Source: Trueperaceae bacterium (GTDB lineage Bacteria; Deinococcota; Deinococci; Deinococcales; Trueperaceae). From it: a DNA stretch of 12,526 nt. Within the stretch, counting starts at the first letter, position 1. Each line of letters opens with the position of its first letter. The position numbers and the translations under genes were made by a program. Under the pieces are notes generated by a model, which saw only the letters and a list, made by a program, of their open reading frames with translations, searched no databases and was not told the origin of the DNA. Shown here one piece after another: positions 1-6,965 of this stretch. Where the stretch lies: NCBI GenBank assembly GCA_024636105.1, contig JAGXHO010000163.1, positions 1 through 12,526 of the forward strand, read 5' to 3'.

Positions 1-2910
1 GCGCCGCTCGAGCGACCGTCCGAACCGCCCACGCCGCCAGGCCCCGACCGCGTCCGGGAGGTGCCCGATGAGGAACGCGTAGGCGGCGGCCACGGCACCC
101 TCGGGGTTCGCCGCAGCTGACGTCCGCAACCGCGACCGCGGCGCCGCCGTCGGCGTGGGCACGAGCGTCGCTGCGCCGGAGCGCTCGGCGACCGCGTCGA
201 CGAGCGCCGCCCACGCCTCGTCGACGGGCGCACCCGCCAACCACGCCTCCACCGCACGGTCGAGCGCCGCGTACACCGGTCCCCAGCGCAGTTCGTCGAG
301 CGCATCGTCCAGCGAAGCCACGCCATCGTCCCCGTAGGCCGCGGCGACGCGCGCGAGCGAACCGTCCGGGTCTTGGCGTTCGTGCACGTCGACGTACACG
401 CGGCGCCCGAAGCCCTCGAGGTCGAAACTCCATCCGGCGCGAACGACGTCCTCGGCGGCGCGCACGACGGTCACGCCGCGCACCAGGTCGCGCGCGACGA
501 CGAACCGCCCCTCCCCACCGTTCAAGCCGAGCGCTTCCGCGACCGAGACCGTGCGCGCCGCGGCTCCGGCCTGCGGCACGAACGGGGTCGACCGCCCGAC
601 GCTCCCCGTCGAGCGCGGATGCCGGTGGTTGACGATCACCAGCGACCGCCCGCCGCCCGCGTCGTTCGTGTAGGCGAAGACGTCTTCGTGCACCGCCCCG
701 TCGTCATCGAGGGCGTCGTACAGGCGGAACGCCTCGGCGCCGGCGAAGGCCGCGCGGTGCCGGAGCACCGGGACCAACTCGCGCTCGTGCCGATCGACGA
801 GCCACCCCTCGGGGCGCTCGTCGAGCTTGGCGCGCCGGAACTCCATCCCGTACTTCTCGCGGTACCCCTCGAGTTGTCCGTGGCCGATCATCGGCAGGCC
901 CGGCATGGTGGCCAGCAGCGTCGCCACGGCGAAGTAGCGGTCGCCATCGCCGAACTGCTCGCGCGCCGACTCCTCGTCCGGGTTGTTCATGAAGTTGACG
1001 TAGCGCTGCAGCACCCGCGGGTCGAACTCGAGCAGCTCCTTGAGGATGCGCCGGTAGCCCGCGTTGTCCTGGTCGCGCATCATGTGCATGAACGCGCTGT
1101 TGTACACGCGGTGCATGCCCAGCGACCGCACGAAGTAGCTCTCCATCATCCAGAACGCTTCGGCGAGCAACAGCGTGTCGGGGACCTCGGCCGCCACGCG
1201 CTCCACGACCGTGCGCCAGAACTCTCCGCCTACCGCGGCCTCGAACTCCTCGTCCGTCATGGAGCCGAAGCGCCCGCGCGAGGGCACGCCGCCCCCTTCG
1301 CCCGGCGGCGGGAACCAGAGCCGCCGCACGTGGCGCTTCGCGAGCGTCATCGCGGCGTCGAACCGGATGATCGGCGAGCGCCTCGCCACCTCGACGATCG
1401 TGCGCAGCACCGCCTCGCGCACGTCGGCGCGCAGGTAGTCGAGTTGCGCGGTGTCGTTCCACGGCATCGTGGTGCCGTCGTTCCCGTGGTAGACGTACCG
1501 AACCTCGCCGGTCGCGCGGTCGCGGCGCTCGAAGACGACCGCCGCGTCGCTGCCGTCGTAGTAGTGGTCCTCGATGCGGATCTCGACCCGCGGATCGCCC
1601 GAGAGGTCCGGGCCGGTGAAGGTGTACCCCGGGTACGGCGGGTGCGGCAGCTGCACGAAACGCTCCGGATGCTCCACCACCCACCTTCCGTCGATGCCCA
1701 CGTGGTTGGGCACCATGTCGGTCGCCATGCGGATCCCGTGGCGCGCGGCGCGCACCTTGAGCGCCTCGAAGGCCGGCTCGCCCCCGAGATCGTGGGCGAT
1801 CGAATAGTCCTCGAGGGCGTACGCCGACGCCACCGCGTCGTGCTGGCCGCGCAAGTGCTTGATCCGGCGCGACGCCTCACTGCGTTGCCACACGCCGATG
1901 AGCCACAGAGCGTTGATCCCGCGCCGGGCGAACTCGGCCAGGGCCGCATCGGGCACCTCGTCGAGGCGAGCCACCGCCACCCCGTGGTCGCGCGCCAGCT
2001 GTTCGAGCCACACGTACGTGCTCTTGGCGACCATCACGACCTTGGGCATCCAGTCGCCATCGGGGCTGAAGCGCTCGGCCTCGTCCTCGCCGAACCGCAG
2101 CTCGGCGCGACCGGGCGGCGGCGGGCGGCCGAGACCGCCGCCGCGCGCCACGTTCGCCTCGCTGACGCTCGCGAGCGCATCGAGGAGCCGGACGAGCAGC
2201 GCGTGGAACGCGTCGCCCAACACCGCCCCCCACGCCCGCTGCACGTACCGAAGCTGCGCCTCGAGGTCGTCGGGGTGGGCGCGCGCCGGTTCCTGCAGCA
2301 GCTCGAACAGCGACACGCCCGGTCGTCCGGGGAGCCCCGGGCGGTCGTCGAGGTGGCCTCGGAGCGAGTCGATCAGGGCGTCGAACGGCACCAGCGCAGC
2401 GAGCGGCGCGACGTCGACCAGCAGCCGCGCTGCCCGCAGCGCCGGGTTGGCGTTCGCCAACCAGCAGGTCCACGCCTCCTCGATCGCCACGTGCGCCCCG
2501 GACACGCCGTCGACGCTCCGCTGCAGCGCCACCTCGGCGGCGGTGCCCTCGGCCACGTCGGGCGGCGGGTAGCGATCGACGAAGGCGACGAGCGTGGCGT
2601 CGAAGCCCGCCCCCATCCAGGCGCGCGCGCGCCGTTCGAGGTCGGCGAACAAGTCCGCGTCGACCGTCTGGAGGTAGCGCGCGATGACGAGGTGGTAGAC
2701 CTCCTCGAGCAGCGCGCCCGCGTACAGGTCCGCGGCGCGCAGCGCCGGCGCCTCCGGATCGGGATCGAGCGCGACGCGCGCGGCGACGCGGGCCGCGCGA
2801 TCGGGGTCGGCGAGCATCAGGTCGCCCCGCAGCGTCACCCACGACCCGTCGACGCCGTACCGGACGCGCGCTTCGCGCGCGACATGGAAGGCGCGGGCGG
2901 GACCCGTCAC
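1..2910 (-). CDS. Large GH13 alpha-amylase-family protein, 3'-truncated by the window edge
   Basis: This is a glycoside hydrolase family 13 enzyme of unknown substrate; 970 residues are present and the frame is still open at base 1. Residues 1 to about 290 are mostly helical with no motif I recognise. The barrel starts near residue 300 (DWMPKVVMVAKSTYVW). The four GH13 regions are visible: DMVPNH (398-403); RFDAAM with Arg516 and nucleophile Asp518; LLLAEAF with acid/base Glu584; and FMNNPDEE (640-647) with the third carboxylate Asp645. The His normally before that Asp is Pro644. I recall this PD form, together with an N-terminus like FHVAREARVRYG, in long proteins annotated as alpha-amylase in other phyla, so it is probably a family trait. 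No signal peptide is visible, so it is probably cytosolic. The GTG at 2910 was chosen because the recognisable sequence starts there; it has no clear ribosome binding site. An in-frame ATG at 3030 would lie only 20 bases from divergent treS. Family confidence is high; exact reaction unknown. Confidence 0.9.
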   Translation of the reverse strand, partial: MTGPARAFHVAREARVRYGVDGSWVTLRGDLMLADPDRAARVAARVALDPDPEAPALRAADLYAGALLEEVYHLVIARYLQTVDADLFADLERRARAWMGAGFDATLVAFVDRYPPPDVAEGTAAEVALQRSVDGVSGAHVAIEEAWTCWLANANPALRAARLLVDVAPLAALVPFDALIDSLRGHLDDRPGLPGRPGVSLFELLQEPARAHPDDLEAQLRYVQRAWGAVLGDAFHALLVRLLDALASVSEANVARGGGLGRPPPPGRAELRFGEDEAERFSPDGDWMPKVVMVAKSTYVWLEQLARDHGVAVARLDEVPDAALAEFARRGINALWLIGVWQRSEASRRIKHLRGQHDAVASAYALEDYSIAHDLGGEPAFEALKVRAARHGIRMATDMVPNHVGIDGRWVVEHPERFVQLPHPPYPGYTFTGPDLSGDPRVEIRIEDHYYDGSDAAVVFERRDRATGEVRYVYHGNDGTTMPWNDTAQLDYLRADVREAVLRTIVEVARRSPIIRFDAAMTLAKRHVRRLWFPPPGEGGGVPSRGRFGSMTDEEFEAAVGGEFWRTVVERVAAEVPDTLLLAEAFWMMESYFVRSLGMHRVYNSAFMHMMRDQDNAGYRRILKELLEFDPRVLQRYVNFMNNPDEESAREQFGDGDRYFAVATLLATMPGLPMIGHGQLEGYREKYGMEFRRAKLDERPEGWLVDRHERELVPVLRHRAAFAGAEAFRLYDALDDDGAVHEDVFAYTNDAGGGRSLVIVNHRHPRSTGSVGRSTPFVPQAGAAARTVSVAEALGLNGGEGRFVVARDLVRGVTVVRAAEDVVRAGWSFDLEGFGRRVYVDVHERQDPDGSLARVAAAYGDDGVASLDDALDELRWGPVYAALDRAVEAWLAGAPVDEAWAALVDAVAERSGAATLVPTPTAAPRSRLRTSAAANPEGAVAAAYAFLIGHLPDAVGAWRRGRFGRSLERR

Positions 2911-2960
2911 GGGCCATGGGGTTCGGAACCGGTGGGTGCGGACGGCAGGATCGATGCGGC

Positions 2961-2966
2961 AACCTA
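2961..2966 (-). promoter_or_regulatory. Possible -10 element for the minus-strand GH13 gene
   Basis: On the minus strand the hexamer TAGGTT fits the TANNNT pattern and lies about 50 bases upstream of the GTG at 2910. No convincing -35 box is seen 16-18 bases further upstream, where instead the GC-rich dyad at 2979-2996 lies. This is a weak prediction from pattern alone. Confidence 0.25.
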
Positions 2967-2978
2967 CCACGCACTTCT

Positions 2979-2996
2979 GGGCGGCTGCCGCCGCCC
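2979..2996. repeat. Perfect 7-bp dyad in the divergent GH13/treS control region
   Basis: GGGCGGC and GCCGCCC are perfect inverted copies separated by four bases (TGCC). The dyad lies in the roughly 140-bp stretch between the two divergent starts, and would cover the -35 position of the possible minus-strand promoter. It could be an operator for a sugar-responsive regulator or a simple GC-rich hairpin; the sequence alone does not decide. Confidence 0.4.
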
Positions 2997-3040
2997 GAGA
3001 GGCCCAGGGACGGAGACCGACGGGTACCATGGCGGCACTT

Positions 3041-3045
3041 GGAGG
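3041..3045 (+). promoter_or_regulatory. Ribosome binding site fixing the treS start
   Basis: GGAGG lies four bases before the ATG at 3050. The in-frame ATGs at 2936 and 3029 lack such a site and would add sequence foreign to the family, so this site selects 3050. Confidence 0.7.
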
Positions 3046-3049
3046 CTCC

Positions 3050-4666
3050 ATGACCACCGGTCGCGACCTCGTGCTCTACGAACTCTACGTCCGCGCTTTC
3101 CGCGACGCGAACGGCGATGGCCACGGCGATCTGCAGGGCGTCGTCGAGAAGCTGGACCACGTCGCCTCGCTCGGCGTCGACGTCCTGTGGCTCCTGCCGA
3201 TCTCGCCCTCGCCGCTGCGCGACGACGGGTACGACGTCGCGGACTTCCGCGCCGTGCACCCCGATTACGGGAGCCTCGACGACCTGATGGCGCTGCTCGA
3301 CGCCGCCCACGCGCGCGGGCTCAAGGTGATCACCGACCTCGTGCTCAACCACACCAGCGACGACCACGCGTGGTTCCAGGCGTCACGCCGCCGCGAGGGG
3401 GGCAAGGACGACTGGTACGTCTGGACCGACGACCCCACCCGCTACTCCGGCACGCGCATCATCTTCACCGACAGCGAGACGTCCAACTGGACCTTCGACC
3501 CCGTCCGCGGCCAGTACTACTGGCACCGCTTCTTCGGCCATCAGCCGGACCTCAACTACGACCACCCGGACGTGCGCGCCGAGATGCTCGACACCGTGCG
3601 GTACTGGCTCGAGCTGGGCGTCGACGGCTTCCGCCTCGACGCGATCCCCTACCTCTTCGAACGAGAGGGGACCAACAGCGAGAACCTCCCCGAGACCCAC
3701 GCCTTCCTCAAGGAGGTGCGGGCGCTGATCGACCGCGTCGCCCCCGAAGCCTTCATCCTCGGCGAGGTCAATCAATGGCCCGACGACACGCTCCCGTACT
3801 TCGGCGACGGCCGCGACGAGATGGCGTACCTGTTCCACTTCCCCGTGATGCCGCGCCTGTACCGCGCGCTCGCCGAGGGCCATGCCGAGTCCATCCGCTG
3901 GATCTTGGAGCGCACGCCCGAGCCGCCCGAGGGCGGTCGCTGGGTGGTGTTCCTGCGCAACCACGACGAGCTGACCCTCGAGATGGTGACCGAGGAAGAA
4001 CGAGCGCTCATGTACGCCGCCTACGCCCCGGAGCGCCGGATGCGGCTCAACGTCGGCATCCGCCGGCGTCTGGCACCGCTTCTCGACTTCGACCGCCGTA
4101 AGCTCGAGGTGATGAACGGCCTGCTGATGACGCTGCCCGGAACGCCCATCCTCTACTACGGCGACGAGATCGGGATGGGCGACGACGTGTCGCTGCCCGA
4201 CCGCCACGGGGTGCGCACGCCGATGGCCTGGACCGACGCCCCCGGCGTCGGCTTCACGGACCACCCGGTCCCGTACCAACCGCCCGTGGCGGACGGCCCC
4301 GGCGGTTACCGCAACGCGAACGTCGCCGACCAGGAGCGCGACCCAGGCAGCCTGCTGCATTGGGTGCGACGCCTCGTCGCCACCCGCCGCACCCTGCCGG
4401 CGCTGGCGCCCGGGGGTCGGTTCGCCGTGCTCGACGCCGGCGACGCGCGCGTCCTCGCGGTCCACCACGTGGGCTACGGAGCCCACGTCGTGGCGGTGCA
4501 CAACCTCGCCGACGCCCGCGCCTCCGTGCGGGTCGCCGCGCCGGTCGAGGGTCCCTGGCGGTGCGTTTGGTCCGACGCAACGACGCGCCACGACGGTGCG
4601 CTCGACCGTGGCAGCCTGACCCTCGAGTTGCCCCCATACGGCTACGCCTGGTGGACCACGGGATGA
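3050..4666 (+). CDS. treS: Trehalose synthase (maltose alpha-D-glucosyltransferase), GH13_16
   Basis: TreS reversibly isomerises maltose and trehalose in the cytosol and links trehalose to maltose and glycogen metabolism. The 538 residues match the family from end to end. VLYELYVRAFRDANGDGHGD lies near the N-terminus. GH13 region I is DLVLNH (96-101). Region II is FRLDAIPYLF with nucleophile Asp197, followed by the TreS-typical EGTNSENLPETH. Region III is ILGEVNQWP with acid/base Glu239. Region IV is FLRNHDELTLEMV with Asp306. VGIRRRLAPLLD (335-346) and LYYGDEIGMGD are also TreS-typical. The C-terminal 110 or so residues form the beta domain of GH13 enzymes. There is no fused maltokinase domain, so this is the short form. 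The start is the ATG after GGAGG. The stop overlaps the next gene's ATG by four bases (ATGA), which implies translational coupling to a surface lipoprotein gene. Distinguishing it from amylomaltase or oligo-1,6-glucosidase is straightforward from these motifs. Confidence 0.96.
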   Translation: MTTGRDLVLYELYVRAFRDANGDGHGDLQGVVEKLDHVASLGVDVLWLLPISPSPLRDDGYDVADFRAVHPDYGSLDDLMALLDAAHARGLKVITDLVLNHTSDDHAWFQASRRREGGKDDWYVWTDDPTRYSGTRIIFTDSETSNWTFDPVRGQYYWHRFFGHQPDLNYDHPDVRAEMLDTVRYWLELGVDGFRLDAIPYLFEREGTNSENLPETHAFLKEVRALIDRVAPEAFILGEVNQWPDDTLPYFGDGRDEMAYLFHFPVMPRLYRALAEGHAESIRWILERTPEPPEGGRWVVFLRNHDELTLEMVTEEERALMYAAYAPERRMRLNVGIRRRLAPLLDFDRRKLEVMNGLLMTLPGTPILYYGDEIGMGDDVSLPDRHGVRTPMAWTDAPGVGFTDHPVPYQPPVADGPGGYRNANVADQERDPGSLLHWVRRLVATRRTLPALAPGGRFAVLDAGDARVLAVHHVGYGAHVVAVHNLADARASVRVAAPVEGPWRCVWSDATTRHDGALDRGSLTLELPPYGYAWWTTG

Positions 4667-5565
4667 GCACCGTGCGTACCGGCCGTCGGCAGCGCGCGCT
4701 CGCCCCGGCTCTCGCGCTCGTGCTCCTGATCGCCGGGTGCGCCGAGCAGCTGGCCGCACCCGCCGAACCGCTGCGCCTCCTGCGACCGTCCTGGAGCGAC
4801 GCCTACGCCGGCGAGCCCTTCGACGGGGCGCTGCGACCCACCGGTGGCCTCCGGCCGTATCGGTTCGAGGTCGAAGCCGGCGCCCTTCCCACCGGCCTGC
4901 GGCTCGAGGGGGGGCGCATCGTCGGCACGCCGACCGAACCGGGCCGGTCCCGCTTCACCGTCTTGGTCAGCGACGGCAACCCGTCGCAGGCACTCCTCGA
5001 ACTCGAGCTCGTGGTGCGTCCGCTTCCCTCCCCCATCGTGCGCGTGGCCACGCCCGCGACCGAGGTCCGCGGCCCGCTGCGCCTCGTCGCCCGCGTCGAG
5101 GACGCCCGCGGCTGGATCGGGGCGCGGCTCGTCGTCCGCTGGGACGCCGCCCTCTTCACGCTCGAGGGCTCCCCCACCGCGGTCGACGGCCGCACGGTCG
5201 CCTTCGCCCAAGCCGAACCCGGCGTGCTGCTGCTCGACGTCGCGGCGCTCGGCGCCGCTCGCGACGGCGCCTTCGACGTCGCCCGCTGGACGCTGGTGCC
5301 CATCGACCCACCGGCACGGGCGAGCGTGCACGTCGTCGCGACGTCGCGCTACTCGGGTGGCGAAGCCGTGAGCGAGCGCCGCGAGGGCGCGCCGCCAAGC
5401 GTGGTGCTGCCGGAGGTTGCACCCGACGGACCCATCGACGAACCGGCGGCGGTCGACGAGCCGACGCCCGCGGACCCGACGGAGCCAGGGCCCTCGGTGC
5501 CGAGCCCTTCGGCGCCCGACGGCGATCCGCAAGCGCCGGGCGACGCCCCGGACGGCACGCCGTGA
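4663..5565 (+). CDS. Lipoprotein with putative-Ig and cohesin-like domains
   Basis: This 300-residue exported lipoprotein has a basic N-terminus, a hydrophobic stretch and a lipobox IAGC with acylated Cys26. Residues about 45-118 look like a putative-Ig (He_PIG) domain: GGLRPYRFEVEAGALPTGL followed by RIVGTPTEPGRSRFTVLVSD. Residues about 124-235 resemble a cohesin fold: a two-sheet pattern with GARLVVRWDAALFTL in the place of the usual GAQxxLxYDPxxLE, and PGVLLLDVAALGAARDG followed by ARWTLVPI in the place of the later strands. The tail (250-300) is rich in Pro, Asp, Glu and Ala and is probably an extended linker. The start overlaps the treS stop (ATGA), and the stop overlaps the next gene's GTG. 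The dockerin-bearing gene two positions downstream is the obvious candidate partner. The lipobox and Ig-like domain are clear; the cohesin assignment is by pattern and needs a profile search. Confidence 0.85.
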   Translation: MSTVRTGRRQRALAPALALVLLIAGCAEQLAAPAEPLRLLRPSWSDAYAGEPFDGALRPTGGLRPYRFEVEAGALPTGLRLEGGRIVGTPTEPGRSRFTVLVSDGNPSQALLELELVVRPLPSPIVRVATPATEVRGPLRLVARVEDARGWIGARLVVRWDAALFTLEGSPTAVDGRTVAFAQAEPGVLLLDVAALGAARDGAFDVARWTLVPIDPPARASVHVVATSRYSGGEAVSERREGAPPSVVLPEVAPDGPIDEPAAVDEPTPADPTEPGPSVPSPSAPDGDPQAPGDAPDGTP

Positions 5566-6152
5566 GGCCGCCTCGCGATCGGCGCGCGACCGCGATCCGC
5601 ACGATCCGCGCTCTGTTGGCAGCCGTGCTCCTCGCGACGGCCGCCACGGCGACGGCCGGCGGCTGGCGAGCGCTCGACCTCCCGGAGCGGCTCGACGCCA
5701 CCCGCGAAGCGTTCGTCGGCCGCGTCGCGTCCGTCGACGTCGACGTGCGCGACGGCGAACCCTGGACGATGGTCACCCTCGAGGTGGAGCGCTGGTTCCG
5801 GCGCGAGGGCCGCGCCTCGGGCGACGGGCCACGCGAGGTCCGCGTCGCCCTCTGGGGAGGACGCGCTCCGGGTGCCCCACCGCTGCTCGTCGCGGGGACG
5901 CCCACCTTCGCGGTCGGCGAGCGCGTGATCCTCTGGCTGCGCTCGATCGACGCGGGCCTCGCCGTCCCGATCGTCGGCATCGACCAAGGGCTGTGGCGGG
6001 CGACCGAGGGTGCGTGGCAGGGCGTCGACGGGCTGAGCCTGGGCGTCGGCGCCGGTGGCCGACCGCAGCTCGATGGCGCGACGGCGCCGGACTCGCTGCT
6101 CTTCGACGCCCTGGACGCTGCCTTCCGCGAGCTCGAGGCGGAGGCGCCGTGA
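5562..6152 (+). CDS. Small exported protein with a beta-barrel-like domain, unknown function
   Basis: This 196-residue protein begins with a basic N-terminus and a hydrophobic signal segment (residues 11-32), with likely cleavage near ATATA/GGW. The mature part is beta-rich: EAFVGRVASVDVDVRDGEPW, then TMVTLEVERWF, a variable Gly-rich loop, REVRVALWGG, TPTFAVGERVILWLR (113-127) and VPIVGIDQGLWRA (135-147). This run (a 'released or transported through' barrel, a Gly-rich strand, then a GERVxLxL strand) resembles, to my memory, an OB-like barrel placed at the N-terminus of secreted matrixin-type proteins. I cannot name the family with certainty. GTG at 5562 overlaps the previous stop (GTGA) and its own stop overlaps the next GTG, so all three genes are probably co-translated. 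No catalytic motif and no cysteines are visible. Being next to a matrixin-like pseudoenzyme suggests the two are parts of one split architecture. Confidence 0.82.
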   Translation: MRPPRDRRATAIRTIRALLAAVLLATAATATAGGWRALDLPERLDATREAFVGRVASVDVDVRDGEPWTMVTLEVERWFRREGRASGDGPREVRVALWGGRAPGAPPLLVAGTPTFAVGERVILWLRSIDAGLAVPIVGIDQGLWRATEGAWQGVDGLSLGVGAGGRPQLDGATAPDSLLFDALDAAFRELEAEAP

Positions 6153-6901
6153 GGGCCGTCGCCGCCGTGCTCACGCTCGCCCTCGCCTCCTGGGCCGCTG
6201 CGTGGGAGCTGACCGTCGATCCGAGCGGCGGTCCGCTCGTGTTGGTCGACCACGTCGAGGCCGTGCTGGCGGACTGGACCGCGGCGGGCGCGGACGTCGA
6301 GGGCACCGACCGAACCGTCGTGGTGCGGTACGCAGATCCCGAGCGCCTCGGGCCGGACGCGATCGTGCTCGTCGTCGTGCGCCCCGATAGCGGCAGCTTC
6401 GACGTCCTCGTGCACCCGGATCGCGAAGGGGTACGCGCGGCGCTCGTGCCGGCGCTCGGGGTGGTGTTGGGCGGCGTGCCGAGCGGCGGTGCCTTGAACC
6501 CGCGCGTCGACGTCGCGGCGCCACCCGTACCGACCACCGCCGATGTCGCCGCGCTCCGCGCCGCCCGTCCCGAAGTCCCGGGCGACCTCGACGGCGACGG
6601 TCGCGTCGACTTCGAGGACCTTCTGCGCCTGGCCGCCGCCTACGGCGGGCAGGGGATCAACCTCCCCGAAGACCTCGACGGCGACGGCGTCGTCGGCGAC
6701 GCGGACCTCGAGCTGTTGCGGGCGCGGTACACGTTCGACGAGGCCGCGAACGGCGAGGGCGCTGGAGCCGTGCCGCCCGAGGTCGCGGACGACCCGGAAG
6801 CACCGGCCGAAGCCGAGGCGGCCGACGATGCGGCTTCGAACGGGGCGGCCGAGGGGGTGGAGGACGCCGAACCGGCGGACCCATCCGACGCTCCGGACTG
6901 A
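6149..6901 (+). CDS. Exported protein: degenerate metzincin-like domain plus dockerin
   Basis: This 250-residue protein starts with a signal peptide (about 1-18, cleaved near AAA/WE). Residues 20-120 follow the layout of a small matrixin-like metalloprotease, but the HExxHxxG site appears as PALGVVLG (101-108) and the later Met-turn as GALNP (114-118). The conserved Leu103, Gly104, Leu107 and Gly108 remain, while both His and the Glu are gone, so it is predicted to be inactive. Residues 143-197 are a type I dockerin with two EF-like loops, DLDGDGRVDFED (146-157) and DLDGDGVVGDAD (175-186), each with Asp at positions 1, 3, 5 and 12 and followed by a helix with leucines. The last 50 residues are an acidic Ala/Glu/Asp/Pro tail. 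The likely role is to dock onto the cohesin-like lipoprotein encoded two genes upstream. GTG at 6149 overlaps the previous stop. The dockerin is firm; the pseudo-metzincin reading is inference. Confidence 0.87.
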   Translation: MRAVAAVLTLALASWAAAWELTVDPSGGPLVLVDHVEAVLADWTAAGADVEGTDRTVVVRYADPERLGPDAIVLVVVRPDSGSFDVLVHPDREGVRAALVPALGVVLGGVPSGGALNPRVDVAAPPVPTTADVAALRAARPEVPGDLDGDGRVDFEDLLRLAAAYGGQGINLPEDLDGDGVVGDADLELLRARYTFDEAANGEGAGAVPPEVADDPEAPAEAEAADDAASNGAAEGVEDAEPADPSDAPD

Positions 6902-6936
6902 GCAGCTGCCTCGACCGTCGAGTAGGGACCTGCCCG

Positions 6937-6965
6937 ACCGCCGTCCACCCGTCCGTGACGGCGGT
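6937..6965. terminator. Dyad between convergent genes, possible bidirectional terminator
   Basis: ACCGCCGTC and GACGGCGGT are perfect inverted copies (9 bp) around an 11-base loop, and a G-T pair can extend the stem by one. The stem lies in the 64-bp gap between two convergent genes and touches the stop codon of the minus-strand gene. There is no T-run on either side, so if it terminates transcription it does so as a plain GC-rich hairpin or with Rho. Confidence 0.45.

Noticed and set aside
2911..3030. In-frame ATG at 3030 and GTG at 2970 as alternative starts of the minus-strand GH13 gene.
   Set aside because: The extra residues do not look like the family, and the ATG at 3030 would leave only about 20 bases between divergent starts. 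The 2910 choice still lacks a ribosome binding site, so some doubt remains.
1877..3367. A minus-strand open frame of 496 codons covering the divergent control region.
   Set aside because: It is out of frame with the real GH13 gene, antisense to treS at one end, and its translation is Arg-rich low complexity.
373..4101. A plus-strand open frame of 1242 codons.
   Set aside because: It runs antisense to the minus-strand GH13 gene and then out of frame through treS. Its translation is Arg/His/Pro-rich without domains, a common effect of high GC content.
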